Below, piece by piece: positions 54,524-63,327 of a stretch of 64,000 bases of DNA. The first letter of the stretch is position 1, and each line of letters begins with the position of its first letter. Source of the stretch: Inquilinus limosus DSM 16000 (GTDB lineage: Bacteria > Pseudomonadota > Alphaproteobacteria > DSM-16000 > Inquilinaceae); contig NZ_AUHM01000029.1 in assembly GCF_000423185.1 (NCBI RefSeq), positions 52,129-116,128 on the forward strand, in the 5' to 3' direction. Below the pieces are notes generated by a model, which had not been told where the DNA came from, did no database searches, and saw only the letters and a program-made list of their open reading frames with translations. The position numbers and the translations under genes were made by a program.

Positions 54524-55018
54524 ATGATCCGCGCCATGTTGCGCCGCCTCGATCTCCTCTCCTGGCTCACCGCCGCCCTCGGCGTCGTCGTGCTGGGCGC
54601 CGTCCTCGCCTCGCAGTATCTCGGCGGGCTGCAGCCCTGCGAGCTCTGCCTCTACCAGCGCTGGCCCTGGGCGGCGGTGATCGTGCTCGGGGGGCTGGCC
54701 GCGGCGATTCGCCCGGCGCGGCGCGTCCTGGTGCTGCTCGCCGGGCTGGTGATCCTGCTCGGCGGCCTGCTCGCGGCGTATCATGCCGGGGTCGAGTACG
54801 GCTGGTTTCCGGGCTTCACCGCCTGCACTGCCGCCATCTCCTACGGCAGCGGCGACGCCTCGGCCCTCCGCGACCAGCTGCTGAACGCGCCGGTGGTGCG
54901 CTGCGACGTGCCGGGCTTCGTCCTGTTCGGGATCTCCATGGCGGGATATAACGCCATCCTGTCGGTGGTTGCCGGGCTCGTCCTGTTGGCCGCCGCGATC
55001 CGTTCGAGGGCCGCATGA
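54524..55018 (+). CDS. dsbB: disulfide bond formation protein B
   Basis: 164 residues with four membrane segments. The first periplasmic loop has the active pair CELC (C39, C42). The second has Cys in FTACTAAIS and RCDVPG. DsbB re-oxidises DsbA and passes electrons to quinone. It overlaps coq7 by 4 bp (ATGA), an apt pairing because Coq7 makes that quinone. A second ATG at codon 5 is possible. Confidence 0.92.
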   Translation: MIRAMLRRLDLLSWLTAALGVVVLGAVLASQYLGGLQPCELCLYQRWPWAAVIVLGGLAAAIRPARRVLVLLAGLVILLGGLLAAYHAGVEYGWFPGFTACTAAISYGSGDASALRDQLLNAPVVRCDVPGFVLFGISMAGYNAILSVVAGLVLLAAAIRSRAA

Positions 55019-55566
55019 CCGTCTCCCGCCGCCGCGCCCTGCCGGGCGATCTTCCCCGCCGCGAGCGGATCGCCCGCATGATCCGGGTCGACCATGCCGG
55101 CGAATACGGCGCCAAGCGCATCTATGAAGGCCAGCTCGCCGTGCTCGGCCGCGGGCCCAAGGGGCCGGTGATCGAGCATATGGCGGAGCAGGAGCGCGAG
55201 CATCTCGAGACCTTCGACCGGCTGGTGACGGAGCGCGGCGTGCGCCCGACCCTGCTGCACCCGCTCTGGCATGTCGGCGCCTTCGCCATGGGCGCGGCCA
55301 CTGCGCTCCTGGGCGACCGCGCGGCGATGGCCTGCACCGTGGCGGTCGAGGAGGTGATCGACGACCACTACGCCCGCCAGGCCGAGGCGCTGGGCGAGGA
55401 CGAGCCGGAGCTGAAGGCGGTGATCGAGCGCTTCCGGGCGGAGGAGCTGGAGCATCGAGACATCGGGCTCGAGCACGAGGCCGAGCAGGCGCCGGCATAC
55501 CGGCTGCTGTCCGGCGCGGTGAAGGCGGCGACGCGCACCGCGATCTGGCTGTCGGAGCGGGTCTGA
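55015..55566 (+). CDS. coq7: demethoxyubiquinone hydroxylase
   Basis: 183 residues of the di-iron Coq7 family, which carries out the penultimate hydroxylation in ubiquinone synthesis. The iron ligands are visible as RVDHAGEYGAKRIYEGQ, EQEREHLETF, VEEVIDDHY and EELEHRDIGLEH. Length is typical of the bacterial form. It is co-translated with dsbB and 5 bp before creA. Confidence 0.95.
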   Translation: MTVSRRRALPGDLPRRERIARMIRVDHAGEYGAKRIYEGQLAVLGRGPKGPVIEHMAEQEREHLETFDRLVTERGVRPTLLHPLWHVGAFAMGAATALLGDRAAMACTVAVEEVIDDHYARQAEALGEDEPELKAVIERFRAEELEHRDIGLEHEAEQAPAYRLLSGAVKAATRTAIWLSERV

Positions 55567-55571
55567 CGGCG

Positions 55572-56033
55572 ATGCGGCTTTCCGCGCTTCTCATCGCCGG
55601 GGCGGCGCTGCTGACCGCTTCCGGCGCCTGGGCCGAGGATGTCGGCTGCGTCAACACCGCCTTCAAGCTGATCGGCCCGGACCACAAGGTCTGCGTCGAG
55701 GCCTTCACCGACCCGGACATTCCGGGTGTCGCCTGCTATCTCAGCCAGGCCCGCACCGGCGGCGTCTCCGGCTGGCTCGGCCTGGCCGAGGACCCGTCGC
55801 GCTTCGCGCTCGCCTGCCGCCAGGTCGGCCCGATCACCCTGCCGGAGCGCATCGACCGGCAGAAGGAGGTGTTCGACAGCTCGACCTCGATTCTGTTCAA
55901 GGAGACACAGGTGGTGCGGATGTACGACCGTCCGCGCAACACGCTGGTCTACCTGTCCTACTCGACCAAGCTGATTGATGGCTCGCCGATGAACAGCGTC
56001 TCGGCGGTTCCGGTGATGCCCTGGGGACAGTAG
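55572..56033 (+). CDS. creA: CreA family exported protein
   Basis: 153 residues with a signal peptide (MRLSALLIAGAALLTASGAWA-ED) and the CreA-family blocks VGCVNTAFKLIGPDHKVCVEAF, DPDIPGVACYLSQARTGG and SSTSILFKETQVVRMYD. The biochemical role is unknown. Conserved Cys pairs suit a periplasmic disulfide protein, and the dsbB linkage may not be accidental. Confidence 0.92.
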   Translation: MRLSALLIAGAALLTASGAWAEDVGCVNTAFKLIGPDHKVCVEAFTDPDIPGVACYLSQARTGGVSGWLGLAEDPSRFALACRQVGPITLPERIDRQKEVFDSSTSILFKETQVVRMYDRPRNTLVYLSYSTKLIDGSPMNSVSAVPVMPWGQ

Positions 56034-56054
56034 GGAAGGCCGCCCGAGCCGGGC

Positions 56055-56618
56055 TCAGTGCTCCAGCTCGGTGTCCCAGTACAGGAAGTCGCGCCAGCTC
56101 TGATGAAGGAAATTGGGCGGGAAAGCCCGCCCATTCTCCTGAAGCTCATACGTCGTCGGCTGCTGCGGCGGCGTCAAAGGATGCATGCCGCAGTGGTCGG
56201 GCATCTGGTGCCCCTTGCGCAGGTTGCAGACCGAGCAGGCCGCGACCACGTTGGTCCAGCTGGTGCGCCCGCCGCGGGCGCGCGGGATGACGTGGTCGAA
56301 GGTCAGCTCCTGCGACGGGAAGCGCCCGCCGCAGTACTGGCAGCTGAAGCGGTCGCGCAGGAACACGTTGAACCGGGTGAAGGCCGGGCGCCGCGCCGAG
56401 GGGATGTACTCCTTCAGCGAGATCACGCTGGGCAGCCGCATCTCGAAGGACGGGCTGCGCACCACCCGGTCGTATTCGGCGATGATGTTCACCCGGTCGA
56501 GGAAGACCGCCTTGATCGCCTCGTACCAGGGCCACAGGGACAGCGGGAAGTAGCTCAACGGACGGAAGTCGGCGTTGAGGACGAGAGCCGGGCAGTTGTC
56601 GGGTGGGGGAGACACCAT
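56055..56618 (-). CDS. HNH endonuclease
   Basis: 187 residues. The zinc-binding pairs CQYCGGRF and CSVCNLRKG flank the HNH core LTFDHVIPRARGG. The N-terminal VLNADFRPLSYFPLSLWPW is the conserved start of a widespread chromosomal HNH family found near house-keeping genes. Its cellular role is not settled. It is convergent with creA. Confidence 0.92.
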   Translation of the reverse strand: MVSPPPDNCPALVLNADFRPLSYFPLSLWPWYEAIKAVFLDRVNIIAEYDRVVRSPSFEMRLPSVISLKEYIPSARRPAFTRFNVFLRDRFSCQYCGGRFPSQELTFDHVIPRARGGRTSWTNVVAACSVCNLRKGHQMPDHCGMHPLTPPQQPTTYELQENGRAFPPNFLHQSWRDFLYWDTELEH

Positions 56619-56768
56619 CCCACTCCTTCGCCATCACCTCGTGTTCCCGCGGGGCCGCGGATGCGCCATGGATATACGCAGAAACCCGCTTGACGCAATA
56701 TCCTGCGCCCAAAGCACAGGAAATGTCACGATCTCGTCACGCCGTCCCGCCTCGCTCCTCGGGCCTCG

Positions 56769-57449
56769 CTACGCCGCGGCCCCGATCGCCTGGGGCAGAT
56801 GCCGGCGCAGCACCGCCAGGCCGGCGGCGAGGCCCTCCGGGTCGATGCCGTGGCCGAGGCCGGGACGGGCCAGGGTCTCGACCGCCACCCCGGCGCCCTG
56901 CAGCGCCTGGGCCGCGGCGGCCATGGCGGCGAAGGGCACCACCGGGTCCTCCTCGCCATGCACCAGCAGCACCGGCGGGCGCGAGCGGATGTCGCGGGCC
57001 AGGGTCGGGGCGCCCAGCAGCGCGCCGGAATAGCCGACCACCGCGGCACAGGGTCGCGGCCGCCGCAGCGCGGTGTAGAGCGAGGTCATGGTGCCCTGGC
57101 TGAAGCCGACCAGCGCCAGGTCGGCATCGGTCAGGCCGCGCTCGGCCAGCGCCTGGTCGAGGAAGCCGTTCAGGATCGGCACCGTGACCTGCAGCCCGGC
57201 TTCCATCACCGCGGCCGTGCGGTCCTGCAGGCTGAACCACTGCCGGCCGAAGGGAGCCATGTCGCAGGGCTCGGGCCCGTCCGGCGCCAGGAACTCGGCC
57301 TCGGGCAGCTGCTGCGCCCAATAGGGCGCCAGGCCGATCAGGTCCTGCCCGTCGGCGCCGACGCCGTGCAGCAGGACGATCAGGGCCTTGGGGGCGCGGC
57401 CACTGGCCGGGGCGAGGCGGGGGCCGAAGAGAGGGCGGATCGTGTCCAT
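56769..57449 (-). CDS. phospholipase/carboxylesterase family hydrolase
   Basis: 226 residues of an alpha/beta hydrolase related to YpfH/carboxylesterase 2. The oxyanion motif is VLLHGVGADGQDL, the nucleophile elbow GFSQGT (Ser near 118), then VHGEEDPVVPF (Asp) and PGLGHGIDP (His). ATG 57449 has GGGAGAG before it. It is divergent from gluQ. Confidence 0.9.
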   Translation of the reverse strand: MDTIRPLFGPRLAPASGRAPKALIVLLHGVGADGQDLIGLAPYWAQQLPEAEFLAPDGPEPCDMAPFGRQWFSLQDRTAAVMEAGLQVTVPILNGFLDQALAERGLTDADLALVGFSQGTMTSLYTALRRPRPCAAVVGYSGALLGAPTLARDIRSRPPVLLVHGEEDPVVPFAAMAAAAQALQGAGVAVETLARPGLGHGIDPEGLAAGLAVLRRHLPQAIGAAA

Positions 57450-57477
57450 GCGCCATCTCTCCCGGCCCTGCCGTCCC

Positions 57478-57506
57478 TTGTCAATCGCGGCCGGGGTTCC
57501 TAGTGC
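57478..57506 (+). promoter_or_regulatory. promoter of gluQ
   Basis: TTGTCA (57478-57483), 17 nt, TAGTGC (57501-57506). The ATG at 57516 is 9 nt after the -10 and has no Shine-Dalgarno, so a leaderless transcript is likely. Confidence 0.55.
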
Positions 57507-57515
57507 TCTTCCATC

Positions 57516-58373
57516 ATGACCGTCGTGACCCGCTTCGCCCCCAGCCCGACCGGCTTCCTGCATCTCGGCCACGCCCATTCGGCGCTGGCCGGCTGGCGCC
57601 GGGCGCGCGAGGCGGGCGGGCGCTTCCTGTTGCGGATCGAGGACATCGACCAGGGCCGCTGCCGGCCGGAGTTCGAGGCGGCGATCCTGGAGGACCTGGC
57701 CTGGCTCGGCCTCGACTGGGACGGGCCGGTGCGGCGCCAGTCGGAGCATTGGGGCGACTACCGCGCGGCGCTGGCGGTGCTGGAAGGGCAGGGGCTGATC
57801 TATCCCTGCTTCTGCACCCGGCGCGAGATCCAGGCCGAGATCGCGGCGATGCAGAGCGCGCCGCACGGCCCGGCCGACACGCCGGACGGCGTGCCGCTCT
57901 ACCCCGGCACCTGCCGCCGCCTGTCGCCGCAGCAGCGCGCCGACCGCCTGGCCGAAGGAAGGTCCTATGCCCTGCGGCTCGACATGGCGGGGGCCATCCG
58001 GCGCACCGGGCCGCTGACCTGGACCGACGAGCTCGCCGGCGAGCAGGCGGCGCGGCCGGAGCGGCTGGGCGACGTGGTGCTGGCGCGCAAGGACGCGCCG
58101 ACCAGCTATCACCTCGCGGTGACGGTGGACGACGAGATCCAGGACGTCACCGTGGTCACCCGCGGCCGCGACCTGTTCGAGGCCACGCATGTGCATCGCC
58201 TGCTGCAGGCGCTGCTGGGCTACCGCGTGCCGGTCTGGCGCCACCACGCCCTCCTGACCGACGCCGCGGGCAAGCGCCTGGCCAAGCGCAGCGACGCGGC
58301 TTCGATCCGCGCCTATCGGGCGCAGGGCAGGTCCGCCGCCGAGGTGCGGGCGCTGGCCGGGTTTCCGGACTAG
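57516..58373 (+). CDS. gluQ: glutamyl-Q tRNA(Asp) synthetase
   Basis: 285 residues, a truncated glutamyl-tRNA synthetase that attaches glutamate to queuosine in tRNA-Asp. The ATP motifs are RFAPSPTGFLHLGHAHSA and the KMSKS-like GKRLAKRSDA. Zinc ligands CFCTRR and YPGTCR are present. The anticodon-binding domain of a full GluRS is absent, as expected for GluQ. Confidence 0.94.
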   Translation: MTVVTRFAPSPTGFLHLGHAHSALAGWRRAREAGGRFLLRIEDIDQGRCRPEFEAAILEDLAWLGLDWDGPVRRQSEHWGDYRAALAVLEGQGLIYPCFCTRREIQAEIAAMQSAPHGPADTPDGVPLYPGTCRRLSPQQRADRLAEGRSYALRLDMAGAIRRTGPLTWTDELAGEQAARPERLGDVVLARKDAPTSYHLAVTVDDEIQDVTVVTRGRDLFEATHVHRLLQALLGYRVPVWRHHALLTDAAGKRLAKRSDAASIRAYRAQGRSAAEVRALAGFPD

Positions 58374-58407
58374 CATCGGCCGGAGATCCACCGAGTCCGG
58401 AGCCGAG

Positions 58408-58869
58408 ATGTCCGCCGCACCGATCGTCCGCTTCGCCCGCCCGACCGATTTCGAGCAGTGGCTGCCGCTGTGGGACGGCTACAACGAGTTCTACGGCCGC
58501 GCCGGCGAGACCGCGCTGCCGGCCGAGATCACCCGGGCCACCTGGGCCCGCTTCTTCGACGCCTATGAGCCGGTGCACGCGCTGGTGGCGGAGGCCGAAG
58601 GCCGGCTGCTGGGCCTGGCGCATTACCTGTTCCACCGCAGCACGACCATGCTGGGGCCGACCTGCTATCTGCAGGACCTGTTCACCAGCCCGGCGGCGCG
58701 CAGCCGGGGGATCGGCAAGGCCCTGATCCGCGGCGTCTACGACCAGGCCCGGGCCGCCGGCGTCACCCGCGTCTACTGGCAGACGCACGAGACCAACCAG
58801 ACGGCGATGGGGCTCTACGATCAGGTCGCCGACCGCTCGGGCTTCGTGGTGTATCGCGGACGGCTGTGA
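58408..58869 (+). CDS. GNAT family N-acetyltransferase
   Basis: 153 residues. The acetyl-CoA motif is YLQDLFTSPAARSRGIGKALIRGVYDQARAAG (its RxxGIG core is clear), followed by VYWQTHETNQTAMGLYDQVADR. PLWDGYNEFYGR near the N-terminus is shared with a well-populated branch of unknown substrate. Follows gluQ by 34 bp on the same strand. Confidence 0.9.
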   Translation: MSAAPIVRFARPTDFEQWLPLWDGYNEFYGRAGETALPAEITRATWARFFDAYEPVHALVAEAEGRLLGLAHYLFHRSTTMLGPTCYLQDLFTSPAARSRGIGKALIRGVYDQARAAGVTRVYWQTHETNQTAMGLYDQVADRSGFVVYRGRL

Positions 58870-58914
58870 GGCTGTCCATTGGGCGCTGCCGGCGGAGTGG
58901 AATAGTCACTCACC

Positions 58915-58992
58915 TGTCATGCCCGGGCTTGACCCGGGCATCCAGTCGGTGTCGACATCTTCTGGATTGCCGGGTCAAGCCCGGCAATGACA
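58915..58992. repeat. palindromic intergenic repeat (GTCATGCCCGGGCTTGACCC...)
   Basis: TGTCATGCCCGGGCTTGACC and GGGTCAAGCCCGGCAATGACA are the two ends of an imperfect palindrome, with GGCATCCAG and CTGGATTGCC pairing inside. It is the cleanest copy of the type also present at 11987-12112, and its core sequence is nested in the 63328-63493 element. Confidence 0.88.
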
Positions 58993-59025
58993 ATGAGGGG
59001 ATACGGGCCGGTCAGACCGTCGGCT

Positions 59026-59223
59026 TTACCGCTCCAGGATCTTCTCCCGCTGCTCCTCGTACTCGTCCTGGGTGATCGCGCCCTGGCGATAGGCGTTGTC
59101 CAGGTCGATCAGCTCCTGCCCCGTGGTCGTTCCCCCGACGGGCGGCGGCGTGCGGCTGCTGCCGCCGCAGGCGGCGACCGGAAGGGCCAGTCCGAGGGCG
59201 AGGGCGAACGGCAGGATTCGCAT
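59026..59223 (-). CDS. small lipoprotein with SHOCT-like tail
   Basis: 65 residues. The signal peptide ends in the lipobox LPVAAC, so Cys19 should be lipidated. A short Pro/Thr linker follows. The last 30 residues (LDNAYRQGAITQDEYEEQREKIL) match the SHOCT short C-terminal domain. Such proteins are common and of unknown role. It lies 57 bp past the Nudix gene on the same strand. Confidence 0.85.
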   Translation of the reverse strand: MRILPFALALGLALPVAACGGSSRTPPPVGGTTTGQELIDLDNAYRQGAITQDEYEEQREKILER

Positions 59224-59280
59224 GGGATCTCCCGGGGGCGACGTTGGCTGTTGAACGCCATGCGGCGCGCTTTGTTCCGC

Positions 59281-60159
59281 TTAGTCGGGCCCGCTTCCGG
59301 CGGGCAGATCCGTCGGTCCGCGCAGGCCGCGGCAGAGCGCCAGATAGTCCGGCTCCTCCGGCCCGATCAGGCCGCGCCGGAGCGCCAGATCGATGATCAC
59401 CAGGGCGACGTTGAACTTGAAGTCCTCGGTGCCGCGCACCCGTTCCAGCACCGCCGGCAGCGGCCAGAGCCGGAAGCCGTCGACCTCGCCGTCGGTGTTG
59501 CGCGGCACGAAGTCGGGCGCCAGCGCCAGGTCGTAGACGAACAGCGTGTCCCGGCGCAGGCCCTCCGACGTCTCCATCACATAGGTGATGGCGCCCGTCG
59601 GCACGGCCTGCCGCGCCAGCTCCGGCGGGATCGCGGCTTCCTCGCCGCATTCCTTGACCACGTTCTCGGCCAGGCTCAGCCCGGCCGGCTGGCCGCCGGC
59701 GACGATGTTGTCGAGCTTGCCCGGTGCCAGCGCCCGGTCGGCCGCGCGTCTGGCGATCCACAGGAGCGGGCCGTCCGCCGTTTCGACGATGCCGTTGAGA
59801 TGGACGCCGAAGGACTTGATGCCCAGCGCCACCGCAGCCCCGCGGTCGACCGTGGCCAGCAGCGGCGCGCCCCATTCGGCCAGCACCGGATAGGGCTCGT
59901 CGCGCCGCTTGCGCACCAGCCCGGCCTCGATCAGCCGGTCGGTGACCTCCTCCAGCGCCCGGGTCCGCTCGTCCGGACCGGCCAGGCGGTCGTCGAGCCG
60001 CCAGCCGCGGCCCTCCGGCCGCAGCGGGCCGGGCCGCCGGTCGAACAGCCCGGCCACCGGCGGGGCGACCCAGCCGGCGACGGTGTCGCCGATCCGCCAG
60101 GGGCGCAGCCGGGTGGGATCATGGGCGGTGCAGGTGCGGATTCGGTCGAGCAGGCTCAT
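59281..60159 (-). CDS. DUF4743-Nudix hydrolase
   Basis: 292 residues. The N-terminal 110 residues match DUF4743 (thiamine pyrophosphokinase-related Nudix group). The Nudix box follows around 155-178 (GGQPAGLSLAENVVKECGEEA) with Lys in place of the usual Arg before Glu. FRLWPLPAVLERV is the usual tail. Substrates in this group include oxidised thiamine phosphates; unproven here. Confidence 0.87.
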   Translation of the reverse strand: MSLLDRIRTCTAHDPTRLRPWRIGDTVAGWVAPPVAGLFDRRPGPLRPEGRGWRLDDRLAGPDERTRALEEVTDRLIEAGLVRKRRDEPYPVLAEWGAPLLATVDRGAAVALGIKSFGVHLNGIVETADGPLLWIARRAADRALAPGKLDNIVAGGQPAGLSLAENVVKECGEEAAIPPELARQAVPTGAITYVMETSEGLRRDTLFVYDLALAPDFVPRNTDGEVDGFRLWPLPAVLERVRGTEDFKFNVALVIIDLALRRGLIGPEEPDYLALCRGLRGPTDLPAGSGPD

Positions 60160-60324
60160 CGCCTCCCGGTGTAAAGCATGTTCCCCGCCGGGAAAACGGC
60201 GATCCCGCGGCCGTCCGTCCGGGGCGGGCGCAGGAGGGCGTGCAACTGCTCGCCGGAACGCTTACCTTGGGGCCCGATTGCGGCCCCGGCGTCGAGGCCG
60301 GCGGCCAGGAACGGAGGATGGCGG

Positions 60325-61422
60325 GTGCGGCAGGCAGGGATCGGTCGGATCGCGACGACGGGCGGGGCGGCGCTGCTGCTGCTCGCCCTGGCCTGGCCGG
60401 CCGCCGCGGCGCCGGACCTGGCCAGCCTGTCGGCCGACGACATGCGGGCGCTGCAGCGCATCCTCGAGACCGAGCGGACCAATGCGACCAGGCGCCTGCC
60501 CTCTGGCCTTTCGGTCACCGTGCTCAAGACCCAGACCTCACCGCGCATCTGCCGCGTCTTCCGCATCGGCCGCCAGGGCCAGGAAGGCCAGGCGGTGGGA
60601 TGCCGCATCGGCGTCCAGCGCTGGGCGCTGAACGGCTCGATCGAGGCCGCCCAGGCCGCGCCGGCCGAACCGGCGCCGGCGGAGCCGGTGGTGCGGCCGA
60701 AGGTGGTGGCCCAGTCGCAGCCGGTCCAGAACTCGGAGGATGAGGGCGTGGAGGAGGCGGGGGCCGCGGCCCTGGCCCGCCGGGCGGCGCCCGAGGCCGA
60801 TGCCGGCAGGGCGCCGGCGGAAACCCAGGTCGCCGCGCTGCCGCGGGCGCCGTTCCAGGCGCCCAGGCCCCAGATCCGCCCCCGCGCCCCCGATGACGCG
60901 CCGGAGCCGGCGGCCGCGGGGCCGACCCAGGCGCCGGTGCCGCGGGCGCGGCCGAGCTCGGGCGGGGCGGCTCCCGAAGCGGCAGTTGCTGCCCCGCAGC
61001 CCGCCGCGCCGGCGGTGGTCGAGATCGATCCGAGCCTCCGGGTGCTGGCCTCCCCGCCGACGGTGCCTCGCCCCGCGCCCCGCCCGGGATCCGCCCAGCC
61101 GGCCGCCGCAGCGGCGCCGGCCGCGCCATCGGCTTCGACCGCTGCCCCGGCGCCGCAGGTGGCCGCCGCGCCACCCGCGCCGCAGCAGCCGGAATCGCTG
61201 ATCAACGTGCCCCCGGAATCGATCATCACTGCGCCGGCGGTCGAGGCCCTGGTGCCCCGGGTGGATGCCGGACCCGCCGCCCCGGTGCCCTTCACCGTGC
61301 CGCCGCCGCGGTCGCGGCCGGAGGTCGCCGCCGCGCGGCCGGCCCAGGGCGCCGCCCCGCCCGCGACCCGGCCGCCGCCGGGTGCCTCGAACGTGCCGGT
61401 CCCGCGCCGCCGGCCCGGCTGA
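60325..61422 (+). CDS. exported Pro/Ala-rich protein of unknown function
   Basis: 365 residues. A signal peptide (GRIATTGGAALLLLALAWPAAAA) is followed by a compact region of about 100 residues (LASLSADDMRALQRILETER, then LPSGLSVTVLKTQTSPRICRVFRIG). From about 125 to the end the sequence is Pro/Ala-rich and low in order. It contains several PRxRP-like units, such as VPRARP and VPRRRPG. GTG 60325 was chosen because GGAGG lies 7 nt before. The long tail would suit a cell-envelope spacer, but the function is unknown. Confidence 0.75.
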   Translation: MRQAGIGRIATTGGAALLLLALAWPAAAAPDLASLSADDMRALQRILETERTNATRRLPSGLSVTVLKTQTSPRICRVFRIGRQGQEGQAVGCRIGVQRWALNGSIEAAQAAPAEPAPAEPVVRPKVVAQSQPVQNSEDEGVEEAGAAALARRAAPEADAGRAPAETQVAALPRAPFQAPRPQIRPRAPDDAPEPAAAGPTQAPVPRARPSSGGAAPEAAVAAPQPAAPAVVEIDPSLRVLASPPTVPRPAPRPGSAQPAAAAAPAAPSASTAAPAPQVAAAPPAPQQPESLINVPPESIITAPAVEALVPRVDAGPAAPVPFTVPPPRSRPEVAAARPAQGAAPPATRPPPGASNVPVPRRRPG

Positions 61423-61492
61423 CGCACAGGGAGTGTGACGGTTCCGTGCAATCGCCCTGTCCGGCGCCCCCGGGGCGGCCTATAGTCTGTGC

Positions 61493-61684
61493 ATGAGCAT
61501 CGTCTTCCTCATCCTCGCCGTGATCTGCATGATCGGGGTGGTCGCCTCGCTCGCCACCGGCGTGTTCGGCATGGCGCAGAACGGGCCGTTCAACCGGAAA
61601 TGGGGCAACAAGCTGATGCAGGCCCGCATCGGCTTCCAGGCGCTGGCCATCCTGTTCTTCATCCTGGCCCTGTGGACGGCCTGA
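61493..61684 (+). CDS. twin-transmembrane HIG1-like protein
   Basis: 63 residues with two membrane helices separated by the loop MAQNGPFNRKWGNKLMQARI. The NKLMxxRxGxQ motif is the hallmark of HIG1-domain twin-transmembrane proteins, which in mitochondria support cytochrome oxidase supercomplexes. TATAGT lies at 61481-61486, 6 nt before the ATG, so the mRNA is probably leaderless. It may be co-transcribed with the adenosyltransferase 13 bp downstream. Confidence 0.87.
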   Translation: MSIVFLILAVICMIGVVASLATGVFGMAQNGPFNRKWGNKLMQARIGFQALAILFFILALWTA

Positions 61685-61697
61685 CGGGTGCACGCGG

Positions 61698-62276
61698 ATG
61701 GTCACGCTGACCCGGATCTACACCCGCGGCGGCGACGCCGGGCAGACATCGCTGGTCGGCGGCCGGCGGGTGGCCAAGCACGATCTGCGGGTCGAGGCCT
61801 TCGGCACGGTGGACGAGGCCAATGCCGTGATCGGCCTGGCCCGGCTGCATGCCGCCCCTTCCGGCTTGGGGGGTGAAGCCGACGCCATGCTCGGCCGGAT
61901 CCAGAACGACCTGTTCGACCTCGGCGCCGATCTGGCGACGCCGGAGGAGCCGCAGCCCAAGCACACGCCGCTGCGGGTCACCGCGGCGCAGGTGGAGCGG
62001 CTGGAGCGCGAGATCGACGCCATGAACGCCGCCCTTGCGCCGCTGAACAGCTTCGTGCTGCCGGGCGGCAGCGCCGCCTCGGCCCATCTGCACCACGCCC
62101 GCACCGTGGTGCGGCGCGCGGAGCGGCTGATCTCGGCCCTGACGGCGGCGGAGCCGGTCAATCCGGAGGCGCTGAAATACGCCAACCGCCTGTCCGACCA
62201 CCTCTTCGTCCTGGCCCGCCATCTGAACGACGACGGCAGAAAGGATGTGCTGTGGATTCCGGGAGCGCATCGCTGA
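61698..62276 (+). CDS. cob(I)alamin adenosyltransferase, PduO type
   Basis: 192 residues. The start RIYTRGGDAGQTSLVGG is the ATP-binding signature of PduO-type enzymes. VEAFGTVDEANAVIGLAR, FVLPGGSAASAHLHHARTVVRRAER and NRLSDHLFVLAR are the conserved helices. It makes adenosylcobalamin, often for methylmalonyl-CoA mutase. The neighbouring hydroxybutyryl-CoA dehydrogenase suggests a role in acyl-CoA or storage-polymer metabolism. Symbols pduO or mmaB are used in other species. Confidence 0.95.
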   Translation: MVTLTRIYTRGGDAGQTSLVGGRRVAKHDLRVEAFGTVDEANAVIGLARLHAAPSGLGGEADAMLGRIQNDLFDLGADLATPEEPQPKHTPLRVTAAQVERLEREIDAMNAALAPLNSFVLPGGSAASAHLHHARTVVRRAERLISALTAAEPVNPEALKYANRLSDHLFVLARHLNDDGRKDVLWIPGAHR

Positions 62277-62326
62277 GCCGATCTGCCCAGTGCTTGGGCA
62301 AGATGCTTGCGCGGGCGGCAGTCGCG

Positions 62327-62356
62327 TTGACAAGCTCTGTCGGACATCACTATCGT
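62327..62356 (+). promoter_or_regulatory. promoter of the hydroxybutyryl-CoA dehydrogenase gene
   Basis: TTGACA (62327-62332), 18 nt, then TATCGT (62351-62356). A small hairpin TGCCCA/TGGGCA (62284-62300) lies between the preceding stop and this promoter. Confidence 0.6.
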
Positions 62357-62427
62357 TCGACCTCTTTGCTGCACCGCACCAATGCGGGCGGCCGGCGGGA
62401 CAGGGACGTTCGGAGCGGAACCCAGGC

Positions 62428-63300
62428 ATGATCCAGACGATCGGCGTCATCGGCGCAGGGCAGATGGGCAGCGGCATTGCCCAGGTCGGCGCGCAGAGCG
62501 GCTTCACCATCCGGCTCATGGACGTCGATCCGAAGGCGCTGGAGCGGGCGCACGAGTCGATCGAGGGTCACATCGACCGGCTGATCGGCCGGGGCAAGCT
62601 GGCGGCCGAGGAGAAGGCGCCGGTCATGGCCCGCATCCACACCGCGTCCGACTACCAGGCCTTCAAGGATTGCGACCTGGTGATCGAGGCGGCGACCGAG
62701 AGCGAGCCGATCAAGCGCGAGATCTTCAAGCAGCTGGTGCCGCATCTGAACGAGCGGGCGATGGTGGCGACCAACACCAGCTCGATCTCGATCACCCGCC
62801 TCGCGGCCACGACCGACCGGCCCGAGCGCTTCATCGGCATGCATTTCATGAATCCCGTGCCGGTGATGAAGCTGGTGGAGATCATCCGCGGCATCGCCAC
62901 CGACGACGCGACCTACGAGGCGATCCGCGACCTGGCGCTGAAGCTGGGCAAGACCCCGGCGGTGTCGGAGGATTTCCCGGCCTTCATCGTCAACCGCATC
63001 CTGCTGCCGATGATCAACGAGGCGGTCTACACCCTCTACGAGGGGGTGGGGTCGGTCGAGGCGATCGACACCTCGATGAAGCTCGGCGCCAACCACCCGA
63101 TGGGCCCGCTGGAGCTGGCCGACTTCATCGGCCTCGACACCTGCCTGTCGATCATGAACGTGCTGTATGACGGCCTGGCCGACAGCAAGTACCGGCCCTG
63201 CCCGCTGCTGGTGAAATACGTCGAGGCCGGCTGGCTGGGCCGCAAGACCAAGCGCGGCTTCTACGACTACTCGAAGGACGTGCCCGTCCCGACCCGGTGA
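62428..63300 (+). CDS. 3-hydroxybutyryl-CoA dehydrogenase
   Basis: 290 residues. NAD motif IGVIGAGQMGSGIAQVGA at 5-22. The catalytic pair is in ATNTSSISITRLA and GMHFMNPVPVMKLVEII (His about 140, Glu about 152). C-terminal helices PAFIVNRILLPMINEAVYTLYEG and GANHPMGPLELADFIGLDTCL are the dimerisation part. The start ATG 62428 is at the usual family N-terminus. It interconverts acetoacetyl-CoA and 3-hydroxybutyryl-CoA. Names hbd, mmgB and paaH are all used. Confidence 0.94.
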   Translation: MIQTIGVIGAGQMGSGIAQVGAQSGFTIRLMDVDPKALERAHESIEGHIDRLIGRGKLAAEEKAPVMARIHTASDYQAFKDCDLVIEAATESEPIKREIFKQLVPHLNERAMVATNTSSISITRLAATTDRPERFIGMHFMNPVPVMKLVEIIRGIATDDATYEAIRDLALKLGKTPAVSEDFPAFIVNRILLPMINEAVYTLYEGVGSVEAIDTSMKLGANHPMGPLELADFIGLDTCLSIMNVLYDGLADSKYRPCPLLVKYVEAGWLGRKTKRGFYDYSKDVPVPTR

Positions 63301-63327
63301 CGCCGCCGGAACCCGGCTCGTTGTGTT

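Noticed and set aside
57450..58391. Upstream extension of the esterase gene to 540 codons
   Set aside because: The extra 314 residues are the antisense of gluQ. The hydrolase homology and a ribosome site both begin at 57449.
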